Assembly (NCBI RefSeq): GCF_005765165.1
Contig: NZ_VCIW01000002.1
Span: forward strand, 62,001 to 126,000
Origin: Paenibacillus antri
Lineage (GTDB): Bacteria; Bacillota; Bacilli; Paenibacillales; YIM-B00363
Reading direction: 5' to 3'
DNA length: 64,000 bases
The position numbers and the translations under genes were made by a program. Below, piece after piece: positions 1 through 9,102 of the stretch. Position 1 is the first letter of the stretch; each line of letters opens with the position of its first letter. Below the pieces are notes generated by a model, which saw nothing but the letters and a program-made list of their open reading frames with translations, was not told where the DNA came from and searched no databases.

Positions 1-2
1 AA

Positions 3-1403
3 ATCCCCAAGATTTACATTTACCAAAACACCGGCGCGTTAAATCAGAAGCCGGAAGGCAGCTTGCCGGCAAAGCTGGAAGAGATGAAGCGGATGTATAT
101 CGAGGAGCTCGGCATCGAACCGATCGCGATCGTTCCCCCGAACGGCGCCGCGGAAGAGAAGCTGAACCTGATGCTCGGATCGAGCGACGAAATCGATACG
201 TTCCAAGGCAACTGGGACGAGTACGCCTCTAAGGGCGCGATCATTCCTCTGAACGACCTGTTGGATCAGTACGGCCAAGACATCAAGAACGCATGGCCCG
301 AGGAAGCTTGGGAGTATATGACGGATAAGGAAGGAAACATCTGGGGCATTCCCCGGGGCACGCCGGCCGTTCATTACCCGATCTGGATTCGAACGGACTG
401 GCTGGCGAAGCTGAACCTGGATATGCCGAAGACGCTCGACGAGCTGGAGGCCGTCATGAAGGCGTTCAAGGAGCAAGATCCGGACGGGAACGGCAAGGAC
501 GACACGATTCCGATGATGACGGATTTGAACGGGATCAAGAATGCGCTGCTGGGCGGATATACGGAGCACGGCAACAGTAACTGGATCGACCCGGCGGATC
601 AGAAAGTTAAACCGTTCGAGCTTGCCCCGGGCTACAAGGAGTTCGTGGCGAAGATGGCGGATTGGTATCAGAAGGGATACATCTACAAGGAATCGTTCGC
701 CAAGTTCGATGCGCTCGAGCTGCTCAAGACGAACCGGGTCGGCACCTCGTCGATGTGGTATTCCCGCATCACGCTCCTGTTCCCGCAAATCAAGGGGAAC
801 TTGCCGGAAGGCGCGAATTACGAAATCGTCCGCGGCATCGAAGGCCCGATGGGCAAGCCGATGACGGCTTCCCGCGGCAGCACGGCGTCGATGGTCATTA
901 CGAAGAAGGCGAAGCATCCGGACGCGGTGATGAAATTCATCAATCATCAATATCAGGACATCCCGGCCCATTCGCTCACCGCGGCGTTCGGCGACAACTG
1001 GCGGTTCATCGGGGACAGCAACTTCGAAATCGAATTGATCGAACCGGAAATCCAATACGCGGGGGAATATATGGTTTCTCTGGGAACGGCGACGGAGACG
1101 AAGTACGCGTTCCAAGATCCGATCAAGAAGATGCACGCGGATTACTTAAATAAAGAATTAGGCAAGCTGGACGTCGCGAAGATGCCGGTGGACGCCACGA
1201 TCATGTACGACAAGCAGAAGCTGCAGGACAACATCCCGACGCTCGGGGACATCGATCGGCTCCGCAACGAAGAGCTGGTGAAGTTCGTGACGGGCGCAAG
1301 GCCGCTCTCCGAGTTCGATCAGTTTATCGACCAGCTGCAGAAGGTAGGGCTCGATCAGTGGATCGCCGAGCATACCCGCCAATATAACGAGCTGAAGAAG
1401 TAA
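3..1403 (+). CDS. Extracellular solute-binding protein of a carbohydrate ABC importer (5' truncated)
   Basis: The frame is open from the first bases of the window, so the gene starts upstream and its signal peptide and lipobox are not visible. The remaining 466 residues look like a large family 1 (LplA-type) sugar-binding lipoprotein, tethered outside the membrane to deliver ligand to the permeases. It is followed by two matching permease genes and then by sialidases and a sialic acid lyase, so the ligand is inferred to be a sialic acid or a sialylated glycan fragment; nothing in the sequence proves this. The family and the partial status are well supported; the substrate is a guess from context. 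Confidence 0.9.
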   Translation: MPKIYIYQNTGALNQKPEGSLPAKLEEMKRMYIEELGIEPIAIVPPNGAAEEKLNLMLGSSDEIDTFQGNWDEYASKGAIIPLNDLLDQYGQDIKNAWPEEAWEYMTDKEGNIWGIPRGTPAVHYPIWIRTDWLAKLNLDMPKTLDELEAVMKAFKEQDPDGNGKDDTIPMMTDLNGIKNALLGGYTEHGNSNWIDPADQKVKPFELAPGYKEFVAKMADWYQKGYIYKESFAKFDALELLKTNRVGTSSMWYSRITLLFPQIKGNLPEGANYEIVRGIEGPMGKPMTASRGSTASMVITKKAKHPDAVMKFINHQYQDIPAHSLTAAFGDNWRFIGDSNFEIELIEPEIQYAGEYMVSLGTATETKYAFQDPIKKMHADYLNKELGKLDVAKMPVDATIMYDKQKLQDNIPTLGDIDRLRNEELVKFVTGARPLSEFDQFIDQLQKVGLDQWIAEHTRQYNELKK

Positions 1404-1448
1404 CGGGAGAACGAGAGTCGCCCGATGTCGCGGAAAGGAGGGCTTCCG

Positions 1449-2360
1449 TTGAAGTTATGGCCGGCCGTCAGACTGCACCGGTTTTACTATTACTTGATCC
1501 TGCCCGGCATGCTCTATTTCGTCGTATTCGATTACATTCCGATGTTCGGCATCGTCATCGCCTTCAAGGACCTGTCTCCGTTCGAGGGCGTCAGAGGCAT
1601 CTTTACCGGCGACTGGGTCGGGTTCAAGCATTTCGTCCGGTTCTGGAATTCGTATTACTTCTGGAACGTCATGCGGAACACGTTGCTCATCAGCGGTTAT
1701 AAACTGTTATTCGGCTTTCCCGCGTCGATTGCGTTGGCGCTGCTCTTGAACGAGCTGCGACACGTCATGTTCAAACGGGTCGTGCAGACGATTTCCTATT
1801 TGCCGCATTTTATTTCCACGGTCGTCGTGGCCGGGCTGGCGATGATGATCCTCTCCACCGACGGAGGGTTGATCAATGCCGTCATCGTTCATTTCGGCGG
1901 CGAGCCGATTCATTTCCTGGGCAGCCCCGACCATTTTCGGAGCGTCTTGGTCATCTCCCACGTATGGCAGTCGATCGGGTGGGGGAGCATCCTGTATTTG
2001 GCCGCGATGACGGGAATCGACCCGGGTTTGTACGAGGCGGCCCGGATGGACGGGGCAGGCCGCTTGCGGCAGGCCTGGCATATTACGCTGCCCGGCATTA
2101 CCCCCGTCATCGCCATCATGCTGATTTTGTCGATCGGCGGCCTGTTGAACGCGGGTTTCGAGAAGGTGCTGCTGTTATATTCCCCGGCGGTTTACGAAGT
2201 GGCGGACATTATCGACACGTACGTATATCGCGAAGGCTTGACGCAGCTGAATTATTCCTTCGCCACGGCCGTCGGCCTGTTCAAAAACGTCATCGCCATG
2301 ATCTTGATCCTGGGAGCTAATTATATCGCCAAACGAATGAACCAGACGGGCATCTGGTAG
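1449..2360 (+). CDS. Carbohydrate ABC transporter permease, LplB/MsmF-like
   Basis: This membrane protein of about 303 residues forms half of the translocation channel of the importer. It has six predicted membrane segments and the cytoplasmic EAA loop (EAARMDGAG followed by W-x-ITLPG) that docks the ATPase. I chose the TTG start at 1449 because AAAGGAGG lies 7 bases before it; the upstream in-frame ATG at 1425 has no comparable ribosome binding site. The N-terminus then reads MKLWPAVRLHRFYYYLI, typical of the family. It follows the binding protein by 45 bases and precedes the second permease by 11. No ATPase gene is present, as is usual for importers sharing an MsmX-like ATPase. Confidence 0.92.
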   Translation: MKLWPAVRLHRFYYYLILPGMLYFVVFDYIPMFGIVIAFKDLSPFEGVRGIFTGDWVGFKHFVRFWNSYYFWNVMRNTLLISGYKLLFGFPASIALALLLNELRHVMFKRVVQTISYLPHFISTVVVAGLAMMILSTDGGLINAVIVHFGGEPIHFLGSPDHFRSVLVISHVWQSIGWGSILYLAAMTGIDPGLYEAARMDGAGRLRQAWHITLPGITPVIAIMLILSIGGLLNAGFEKVLLLYSPAVYEVADIIDTYVYREGLTQLNYSFATAVGLFKNVIAMILILGANYIAKRMNQTGIW

Positions 2361-2371
2361 GAGGGAATCCG

Positions 2372-3256
2372 ATGAGCGCATGGAAGCCTACCGCGGGAGA
2401 GCGCGTCTTCGACCTGTTCAATATCGTCCTGCTCGCCGTTTTATCCCTGCTGTTTCTGATCCCGTTCCTAGCGGTGTTATCCACCTCGTTCATCAGCGCC
2501 GAGGAGTCGATGCGCAGAGGAGCCTTCGTCCTCATTCCGGAGCGGGTCGACTTCGGCGCTTACGACATGCTGCTAAGCCGCGGCATGATTATCTACAACG
2601 CGTATAAAGTCACCCTGTTTCGCGTCGTCGTCGGTACGTTCCTCAATCTGGCGTTCACCGCGACGCTGGCGTACGGCTTGGCGCGACGGACGCTTCCCGG
2701 GAGGAACGTCTTGGTTTTGATCGTTTTCCTTACGATGATTTTCCACGGCGGCCTTATTCCGAATTACATGCTGATCGATGCCGTCGGCTTGAAGGATTCG
2801 CTCTGGGTGCTGGTGATCCCGGGGCTGATCAGCGCATGGAATTTGTTTATCATGCGGAACTTCTTCCTGACGCTCCCGGAGGAGCTGGAAGAATCCGCCG
2901 TCATCGACGGAGCGACGCCGGCCGTCATCTTGCTGAAGATCATCGTTCCGCTTTCGATGCCGGCCATCGCCACGATCGGATTGTTCTATGCCGTTCACCA
3001 TTGGAACGATTGGTTCGGCGCTTCGATCTATATCAATTCGCAGAGCAAGCAGCCGATTCAAGTCATTATGCGGAACATTCTGCTCACCGGCGTCGTTCAC
3101 GACGAAACGCAGTTGGAGTTCATTAAAGATCCGCCGCCGGCGGCGACCTTGAAGTCCGCCGTCATCATCATCAGTACGCTGCCGATCTTGCTCGTCTATC
3201 CGTTTATCCAGAAATATTTCGTGAAAGGTATGCTGGTGGGCTCCGTCAAAGGATGA
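2372..3256 (+). CDS. Carbohydrate ABC transporter permease, YtcP/AraQ-like
   Basis: This is the second channel subunit, 294 residues with six predicted membrane helices. The degenerate EAA loop reads EESAVIDGATP followed by KIIVPLSMP, and the C-terminus ends in the family-typical QKYFVKGMLVGSVKG. Starts at an ATG preceded by AGGAGGG. Together with the preceding permease and binding protein it forms an LplABC/YtcP-type importer. The sialidase gene follows by 15 bases, so all are probably one transcript. Confidence 0.92.
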   Translation: MSAWKPTAGERVFDLFNIVLLAVLSLLFLIPFLAVLSTSFISAEESMRRGAFVLIPERVDFGAYDMLLSRGMIIYNAYKVTLFRVVVGTFLNLAFTATLAYGLARRTLPGRNVLVLIVFLTMIFHGGLIPNYMLIDAVGLKDSLWVLVIPGLISAWNLFIMRNFFLTLPEELEESAVIDGATPAVILLKIIVPLSMPAIATIGLFYAVHHWNDWFGASIYINSQSKQPIQVIMRNILLTGVVHDETQLEFIKDPPPAATLKSAVIIISTLPILLVYPFIQKYFVKGMLVGSVKG

Positions 3257-3271
3257 GGAGGAGAAATAGCT

Positions 3272-4312
3272 ATGATGTCCAAGATCGACCTGTTCGTCTC
3301 CGGAGAGCAAGGGGTTCACACGTATCGCATCCCGTCGCTGCTCGTCGCGCGGAGCGGGACGGTGCTGGCGTTCTGCGAAGCGAGAAGAAACGGGGGCGGC
3401 GACGCCGGAGATATCGACGTGGCGCTGCGGAGAAGCCTGGATCACGGCGCGACCTGGGAGCCGATGCGCATCGTCGCCGACGACGGCGCGAATACGATCG
3501 GAAACCCGTGTCCGGTGCAGGACCGTGACACGGGGAGGATCTGGCTGCTGTTATGCCGCAACGCGGAAGACGGCCATGAGAAGGATATTTTGGCCGGGAA
3601 GGTGGGACGGGACGTCCTCGCGATGTACAGCGACGACGACGGCGTCACGTGGTCGGAGCCGAAGGACATTACCGGGGACGTAAAGCTTCCGGAGTGGACT
3701 TGGTACGCCACGGGGCCGTGCCATGCGGCGCAGCTGCGAAACGGTCGCTTGATCGTGCCCTGCAATCATGCCGTCTTGAACCGGGAATCGGGCACGTCGG
3801 GGCCGTATGCCGCCCACGTGATCTATAGCGACGATCATGGGGCGACCTGGCGCATCGGCGGCACGGTCGGGGAATATACGAACGAATGCGCGCTTGCGGA
3901 GGCGCGGGACGGATCGGTGTATATGAACATGCGGAGCTATCGCGGACGACATCGGCGTGCCGCGGCGCGGAGCCGCGACGGGGGCCTGACGTGGTCGGAC
4001 GTCGCGCTCGACGAAGCGCTGGTCGAGCCGGTATGTCAAGGCAGCGTGGTCGAGGACGGCGCAGGAGGATTCCTGTTTTCCAATCCGGCCAGCGAGAAGC
4101 GGGAGCGGCTGACGGTCCGGTCCAGCGCGGACGACGGCCGGAGCTGGACGACGGAGGCGGTGCTGCACGCCGGTCCCGCCGCATACTCCGACTTGGCCGT
4201 CGCGAAGGACGGCAACGTATTATGCTTCTACGAATGCGGCGAAGAGAGACCTTACGAACGTATGACATTAGCCCGCTTCTCCCGAAGCAACAATGATGGA
4301 AGGGGGGATTAG
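3272..4312 (+). CDS. Sialidase-family glycoside hydrolase without signal peptide (GH33-like)
   Basis: This 346-residue protein has the sialidase hallmarks: YRIP near residue 18 (first arginine of the triad), a GDID segment that would carry the acid/base aspartate, an AYSDL segment with the presumed tyrosine nucleophile, and five Asp boxes (SLDHGATW, SDDDGVTW, SDDHGATW, SRDGGLTW, SADDGRSW). It starts at ATG 3272 behind GAGGAGGA. No signal peptide is visible, so it probably acts in the cytosol on imported sialosides, while the next gene encodes a secreted paralog. The stop codon lies one base before the start of that gene. The exact linkage specificity cannot be told. Confidence 0.88.
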   Translation: MMSKIDLFVSGEQGVHTYRIPSLLVARSGTVLAFCEARRNGGGDAGDIDVALRRSLDHGATWEPMRIVADDGANTIGNPCPVQDRDTGRIWLLLCRNAEDGHEKDILAGKVGRDVLAMYSDDDGVTWSEPKDITGDVKLPEWTWYATGPCHAAQLRNGRLIVPCNHAVLNRESGTSGPYAAHVIYSDDHGATWRIGGTVGEYTNECALAEARDGSVYMNMRSYRGRHRRAAARSRDGGLTWSDVALDEALVEPVCQGSVVEDGAGGFLFSNPASEKRERLTVRSSADDGRSWTTEAVLHAGPAAYSDLAVAKDGNVLCFYECGEERPYERMTLARFSRSNNDGRGD

Positions 4313-4313
4313 G

Positions 4314-7049
4314 GTGAAAAGGCTATGGATCGCATTGTGGATCGCCGCGCTGATCGGCGTTCCGGCCGCTTCGGCTTTCGCCGAAGAAAACGGCGGCGCG
4401 GCGCCGGTGTCCGACGAAGCGTCGTACTTCCGGAATATCGACTTGTTCGTGTCCGGGACGGAGGGCTACCACACGTTCCGCATCCCGTCCGTCTTGACGA
4501 CCGCGGCGGGCACGCTGCTCGCCTTCGCCGAAGGCCGCGTCAACGGCGCTTCGGATACCGGCGATATCGATCTCGTGCTGAAGCGCAGCTTCGACGGGGG
4601 GCGTACCTGGCAGCCGCTGCAGCTCGTCTGCGACGCGGGCCCGGATACATGTGGGAACCCGACGCCCGTGCAGGACGAAACGACGGGACGCATCTGGCTG
4701 TTCATGACCCGCAATTACGGAGAAGACACGATCGCGGAAATCAACGCCGGCACGAGCCGCGGCGTGCGCACGATCTGGAGCGCCTACAGCGACGATGAGG
4801 GCGCGACCTGGTCGGAGCCGGTCGACCGCTTCTCGGAGGTGCAACGCCCGGATACGCGGTGGGACGCGACCGGGCCGGGGATCGGCATCCAGCTTCGGCA
4901 CGGACCGGCCCGAGGAAGGCTCGTGATCCCGGCGATCGGACGCAATCTGCAAAGCGATGACCACGGCGCGACGTGGTACGAGAGCGGTCGGTTGCCGGGA
5001 GGCTTGAACGAAGCGACCGTAGTGGAGCTGACGGACGGAACGCTCATGCGCAACGATCGGCTGTCCGCCAATCAGCATCTGAAGCGGCGGGCGGTCTCGA
5101 CCAGCTCGGACCAAGGCGCGACTTGGTCGGGAATCGAATACGTCGACGCTTTGATCGACCCGATCTGCGAAGCCAGCATCGTTCGATACCGGCCTTCCGA
5201 CAACGCCGAAGGCGACCGGACGCTGCTTTTCGCGAATCCGGCCCACACGGAGCGCCGCGAGAACATGACGGTGCGCATCAGCTACGACGACGGCCTTACG
5301 TGGGCGGTCGCCAAGACGGCGTACAAGGGGCCTTCCGCGTATTCGTCGCTGACGGTGCAGCCGGACGGGAACGTCTCCTTGTTATTCGAGGGCGGGGAAT
5401 ATACGCCTTATGACAAAATTATGTTCGCAACGTTCAATCTCGCTTGGTTCCAAACTCCGGAAGCGGATTTGGATCGCCTCGTCTTCTCCGACGGCAGCTT
5501 GACCCCCGCTTTCCGCGGCGACGTCGAAGCGTATACGCTTGCGTTGTACCGTGGAACGGATCGAGTGACGATCACGCCCGTAGCATCCGATAATGCGGTC
5601 GAGATTTCGATCGACGGGACCCCGGCGTCGTCCGGCGTGCCGCGGACGATCGACTTGAATAACGCCGAGACGATCGAAGTGGAGACGAGGCTCGGAGAAC
5701 GAACCCGGTCGTACGCGATCGCGCTGGATCGGACGAGAGCGGCGCCGGAGCTGCTGACGCATTGGAGCTTCGACGGAGCGGATGAAAACGGCATTCCGGA
5801 CGAAACCGGCCGCGGACATGTCGGAATCTTGAACGGCGGCGCGCACATCCGCCCGGGGATGGACGGGGATGCGTTGTATTTGGACGGACGACGCGCTTAC
5901 GCGGAAATTTCGAACGCGGAAGAGCTGCATCCCGGGAAGGAGAACTTCACGTATTCGGTATGGGTGAATCCAGATGCGCTCGTTCAACAGCGGCATCTAC
6001 TGTATTGGTACGGCTCGAACGGGAAAGTTCCGCAATGGTGGTTTTCCGTGGAAAGGAACGGCGCGGTCCGCATGAATATGTACGGGCTGCCCGCGGACAG
6101 GGAAATCGGCGTCGCTACCGCGCCCGGTCTCGTGAAACCCGGGCAGTGGACGCATCTCGCCGCCGTTCGGGACGATTCCGTCAACAAAATTTACGTAAAC
6201 GGCGAGCTCTCCGCCACCTCCGTCAAATACGACGGGGAGGCGATGGACCTGACGAATCGGACCGTCCCGCCGCTCGTCGGCTTCGATAAGGGGGTCGCCG
6301 CCAACCGGGATTGGTTGGGATACATGGACGAGCTGCGCATCTATAAGCATGCTCTGAACGACGCGGACGTCCGGAAGCTGTATTGGCACGGCGATCGGAC
6401 GAAGCCGACGACCGCGGCCGCGGCATCGCCCGGCGAGCCGAACGGCGCGAGCGGATGGTATACGTCCGACGTGACGGTGACGCTGTCCGCCGCCGACGAC
6501 CTCTCCGGCGTCGCCCGTACCGAATACCGCGTGAACGGCGGGAGCTGGACCGCCTATGCGGGTCCCGTTCTCCTAGCCGAGGAAGGCGAGCATACGCTCG
6601 AGTACCGGAGCGAGGACGCGGCCGGCAACGTCGAGGAGGCGCGGAGCATGGCCGTTCGCATCGATAAGACGGCTCCCGCGCTTCGCGTCTCGGCGAACCC
6701 GTCCGAGCTGTGGGCGCCGAACGGCGAGCTGACGCCGATCCGGACGGAGGTAGAGGCCGAGGACGACGCGTCGGGCATCGAACGAATCGTTCTCGATTCG
6801 ATTCAGGTCGACGACGACGGCGGATCCTCTCCGGGAGTCGAGAGCAGAGAGGAAGATATCGAGGATGCCGAGTTCGGCGCGGACGATCGGGAGTTTTCGC
6901 TGCGAGCCGAGAGGAACGGGGACGGCGCGGGGCGCACGTATACGATCAAATATATGGCGACGGATCGGGCGGGCCATGTCGCGGAGGCGACGGTGGAAGT
7001 GTTCGTGACGCATGATCGATCTCCGTCATCGACGAACGGAAAGGAATGA
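4314..7049 (+). CDS. Secreted multidomain exo-sialidase
   Basis: The start is taken as GTG 4314 because AAGGGGGGATT precedes it and the product then begins with a clear signal peptide (about 23 residues, ending ASAFA); an upstream in-frame ATG lies inside the previous gene. The 911-residue product has a sialidase propeller at about 35-375 (FRIP near 56, five Asp boxes such as SFDGGRTW and SDDHGATW, AYSSL with the likely nucleophile tyrosine), a cadherin-like beta sandwich at about 382-475, a LamG/concanavalin-type domain at about 482-695, and an OmpL47-type Ig-like repeat at about 702-785. The accessory domains probably bind glycan or the cell surface. It would release sialic acid outside the cell for the linked importer. 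Confidence 0.92.
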   Translation: MKRLWIALWIAALIGVPAASAFAEENGGAAPVSDEASYFRNIDLFVSGTEGYHTFRIPSVLTTAAGTLLAFAEGRVNGASDTGDIDLVLKRSFDGGRTWQPLQLVCDAGPDTCGNPTPVQDETTGRIWLFMTRNYGEDTIAEINAGTSRGVRTIWSAYSDDEGATWSEPVDRFSEVQRPDTRWDATGPGIGIQLRHGPARGRLVIPAIGRNLQSDDHGATWYESGRLPGGLNEATVVELTDGTLMRNDRLSANQHLKRRAVSTSSDQGATWSGIEYVDALIDPICEASIVRYRPSDNAEGDRTLLFANPAHTERRENMTVRISYDDGLTWAVAKTAYKGPSAYSSLTVQPDGNVSLLFEGGEYTPYDKIMFATFNLAWFQTPEADLDRLVFSDGSLTPAFRGDVEAYTLALYRGTDRVTITPVASDNAVEISIDGTPASSGVPRTIDLNNAETIEVETRLGERTRSYAIALDRTRAAPELLTHWSFDGADENGIPDETGRGHVGILNGGAHIRPGMDGDALYLDGRRAYAEISNAEELHPGKENFTYSVWVNPDALVQQRHLLYWYGSNGKVPQWWFSVERNGAVRMNMYGLPADREIGVATAPGLVKPGQWTHLAAVRDDSVNKIYVNGELSATSVKYDGEAMDLTNRTVPPLVGFDKGVAANRDWLGYMDELRIYKHALNDADVRKLYWHGDRTKPTTAAAASPGEPNGASGWYTSDVTVTLSAADDLSGVARTEYRVNGGSWTAYAGPVLLAEEGEHTLEYRSEDAAGNVEEARSMAVRIDKTAPALRVSANPSELWAPNGELTPIRTEVEAEDDASGIERIVLDSIQVDDDGGSSPGVESREEDIEDAEFGADDREFSLRAERNGDGAGRTYTIKYMATDRAGHVAEATVEVFVTHDRSPSSTNGKE

Positions 7050-7056
7050 GGAGCCC

Positions 7057-8073
7057 ATGATACGGAAATTCGCGGTGAGCCGCGACGACGATTGGTACGA
7101 AGCGTGGCCGGACGCGGCGCTGACGGAGGGCGGCAAGCTCGTCTGCGTCTTCTCGCAATGCACGCACCACGGGGATCGTTCGCAGACCCGCTTCATGCTC
7201 GTCGAGAGCGCGGACCGGGGGCGAACATGGGAGAATAAGCGACCGCTGACCGAGCTGACGAACGGGCTGCCGTACTGGAACTGCGCCCGGATTTCCCGGC
7301 TCCGCGACGGAAGGCTGGTGATCGTCGGAGATCGCATTTCGGAAAAGAAGGAGAACGGAGGGCGAAATTTCTTATGGATCGGGGACGCCGAAGGGACGAA
7401 TTGGTCGGGACCGATCGAGACGCCGCTCGATGGCATCGTACCCGATAAGCTTTGCGAGCTCCCTTCCGGCCGGTGGCTGCTGTCCGCTCATACGAAAGGC
7501 GCGCAGCGGCTGATCTACTCAGACGATCAAGGAAAGCGCTGGTCGGAGCCCATCATCGTGGCTTCGGATCCGGAACTGAAGCTTTGCGAAGCCAGCATCC
7601 TGCCGCTCGCGGACGGCACGTTGGTCGCCTTCCTGCGGGAAAATTCCGGATCGGGTCTGGATTGCTACAAGGCGATTTCGCACGATCAAGGGGAAAGCTG
7701 GAGCGGCGTGTACCGGATGCCGCTGCCGGGCTGCCATCGGCCGGTCGCCGGATTGCTGAACAGCGGCAGCGTTCTGATTACTTACCGGTTTATGCAGGGC
7801 GGGAAGGGCTGGCTCGGCACGTGGACGCAAAATTTTTTCGCGGCGCTGACGGATCAAGCGTCGGCTCGGGCGACGGAACGTCGCGAGCAGTGGACCCGGA
7901 TCTTGCCGATCGATTTCGATCGCAGCCCCGCCGCCGACTTAGGATACTCGGGTTGGGTTCAATTCGAGGACGGGGAAATTTACGTCGTGCAGTATATCGT
8001 GGACGACGCTCCGAAAGGTCAGATCCGGGGATATAGTATTCGCGAAGAAGATTTCGTACTCAGGAATGAATAA
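7057..8073 (+). CDS. BNR/Asp-box sialidase-superfamily protein
   Basis: The start is ATG 7057 with ATGAGGAG before it, giving 338 residues and no signal peptide. It has Asp-box-like repeats (SADRGRTW, SDDQGKRW, SHDQGESW) and a CEASILPLADGT segment that fits the catalytic glutamate region of sialidase-like propellers. The canonical RIP motif is missing, so it is diverged from the two preceding sialidases and may act on another acidic sugar or a modified sialic acid. It lies between the secreted sialidase and the lyase in the same operon. The superfamily is clear; the reaction is not. Confidence 0.8.
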   Translation: MIRKFAVSRDDDWYEAWPDAALTEGGKLVCVFSQCTHHGDRSQTRFMLVESADRGRTWENKRPLTELTNGLPYWNCARISRLRDGRLVIVGDRISEKKENGGRNFLWIGDAEGTNWSGPIETPLDGIVPDKLCELPSGRWLLSAHTKGAQRLIYSDDQGKRWSEPIIVASDPELKLCEASILPLADGTLVAFLRENSGSGLDCYKAISHDQGESWSGVYRMPLPGCHRPVAGLLNSGSVLITYRFMQGGKGWLGTWTQNFFAALTDQASARATERREQWTRILPIDFDRSPAADLGYSGWVQFEDGEIYVVQYIVDDAPKGQIRGYSIREEDFVLRNE

Positions 8074-8099
8074 GACAGAAGAAACGGAGAGAAAACCGA

Positions 8100-9029
8100 A
8101 TGAGCGCAAGCCAGCGGAAAGAGACGTTCGGCGGTATCTATACCGCGTTGGTCACTCCGATGCACGAGGACGGGAGCATCGATTACGACTCGTTGGTTCG
8201 ATTGACGACGCACCAGATCGATCAAGGGGTCAAAGGGTTTTATGTCGGGGGGAGCACGGGGGAAGGCTTTCTGTTGACCGGCGAGGAGCGCCAGCGGGTG
8301 TTGGAGACGGTCGTCGGCGCCGCCGCCGGGCGGGCCGTCGTCTTGGCGCATATCGGCTGCATCGGAACGATGGATTCGATCGCGCTCGCGAAGCATGCCG
8401 AACGACAAGGCGTAGATGCGATTTCGGCCGTCGTGCCTTTCTACTATAAGCTCTCGCCGAGAGAAATCCAAGGGCACTACGAGGCTATTATGGCGTCCGT
8501 CGCCGCGCCGATGATCGTGTACCATTTTCCCGGCGCGACCGGTGTCAGTCTTTCGTTAGATTTCTACGAAGGGCTTAGCCGCAACCCGCAGTGTATCGGC
8601 GTCAAGTTCACGTCGCTCAACCTGTTCGAGATGCAGCAAATCCGCGCGCGCTGCGGCGAGGATTTCCTCATCTTCAACGGGCATGACGAAGTGTACGCGA
8701 GCGGCGCCCTCGCCGGGGCGGACGGCGCGATCGGCAGCACCTTCAATATAATGCCGGGGCTCTTCGTCGGAATGCATCGGCTTCTGTCCGAGGACGGGTG
8801 GAAGAGCGGCCGGACGGTGCAAGCGATGCAAGCCGAAGCGAACCGGGTGATCGCCCACATGGTCGGATACGACGTTATTCCGTACGAGAAGTATATGCTC
8901 TATCTTCAAGGCATCGTGCGAACGCCGACGGCTCGGCAGCCGCTGAGACGTTTCACGCCCGAAGAACGGTCGCGGCTGGAAGCGTTCTTCGAAAGCAGCG
9001 GGGCGCTGCGGGCGCAACGCCTGAGCTGA
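8100..9029 (+). CDS. nanA: N-acetylneuraminate lyase / dihydrodipicolinate synthase family
   Basis: This 309-residue class I aldolase would split N-acetylneuraminate into N-acetylmannosamine and pyruvate. Visible family features are the GGSTGEG pyruvate-carboxylate motif near residue 50, the catalytic tyrosine in YHFPGATG (Tyr141) and the Schiff-base lysine in GVKFTS (Lys169). The sialidase operon context favours the neuraminate lyase over the dapA role. It is the last gene before a strong terminator. No nanE or nanK is visible downstream in this window, so the rest of the pathway must lie elsewhere. Confidence 0.88.
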   Translation: MSASQRKETFGGIYTALVTPMHEDGSIDYDSLVRLTTHQIDQGVKGFYVGGSTGEGFLLTGEERQRVLETVVGAAAGRAVVLAHIGCIGTMDSIALAKHAERQGVDAISAVVPFYYKLSPREIQGHYEAIMASVAAPMIVYHFPGATGVSLSLDFYEGLSRNPQCIGVKFTSLNLFEMQQIRARCGEDFLIFNGHDEVYASGALAGADGAIGSTFNIMPGLFVGMHRLLSEDGWKSGRTVQAMQAEANRVIAHMVGYDVIPYEKYMLYLQGIVRTPTARQPLRRFTPEERSRLEAFFESSGALRAQRLS

Positions 9030-9046
9030 CACGACCGCGACACGCC

Positions 9047-9088
9047 AAAAACCTCCCCCGCGACGAAGAGCTCGGGGGAGGTTTTTTT
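9047..9088. terminator. Bidirectional rho-independent terminator between nanA and nadK
   Basis: A GC-rich stem (AACCTCCCCCG paired with CGGGGGAGGTT) is flanked by an A run on the left and a T run on the right, so it can end transcripts from both convergent genes. Confidence 0.92.
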
Positions 9089-9102
9089 CCTGCGTGATCG
9101 AG

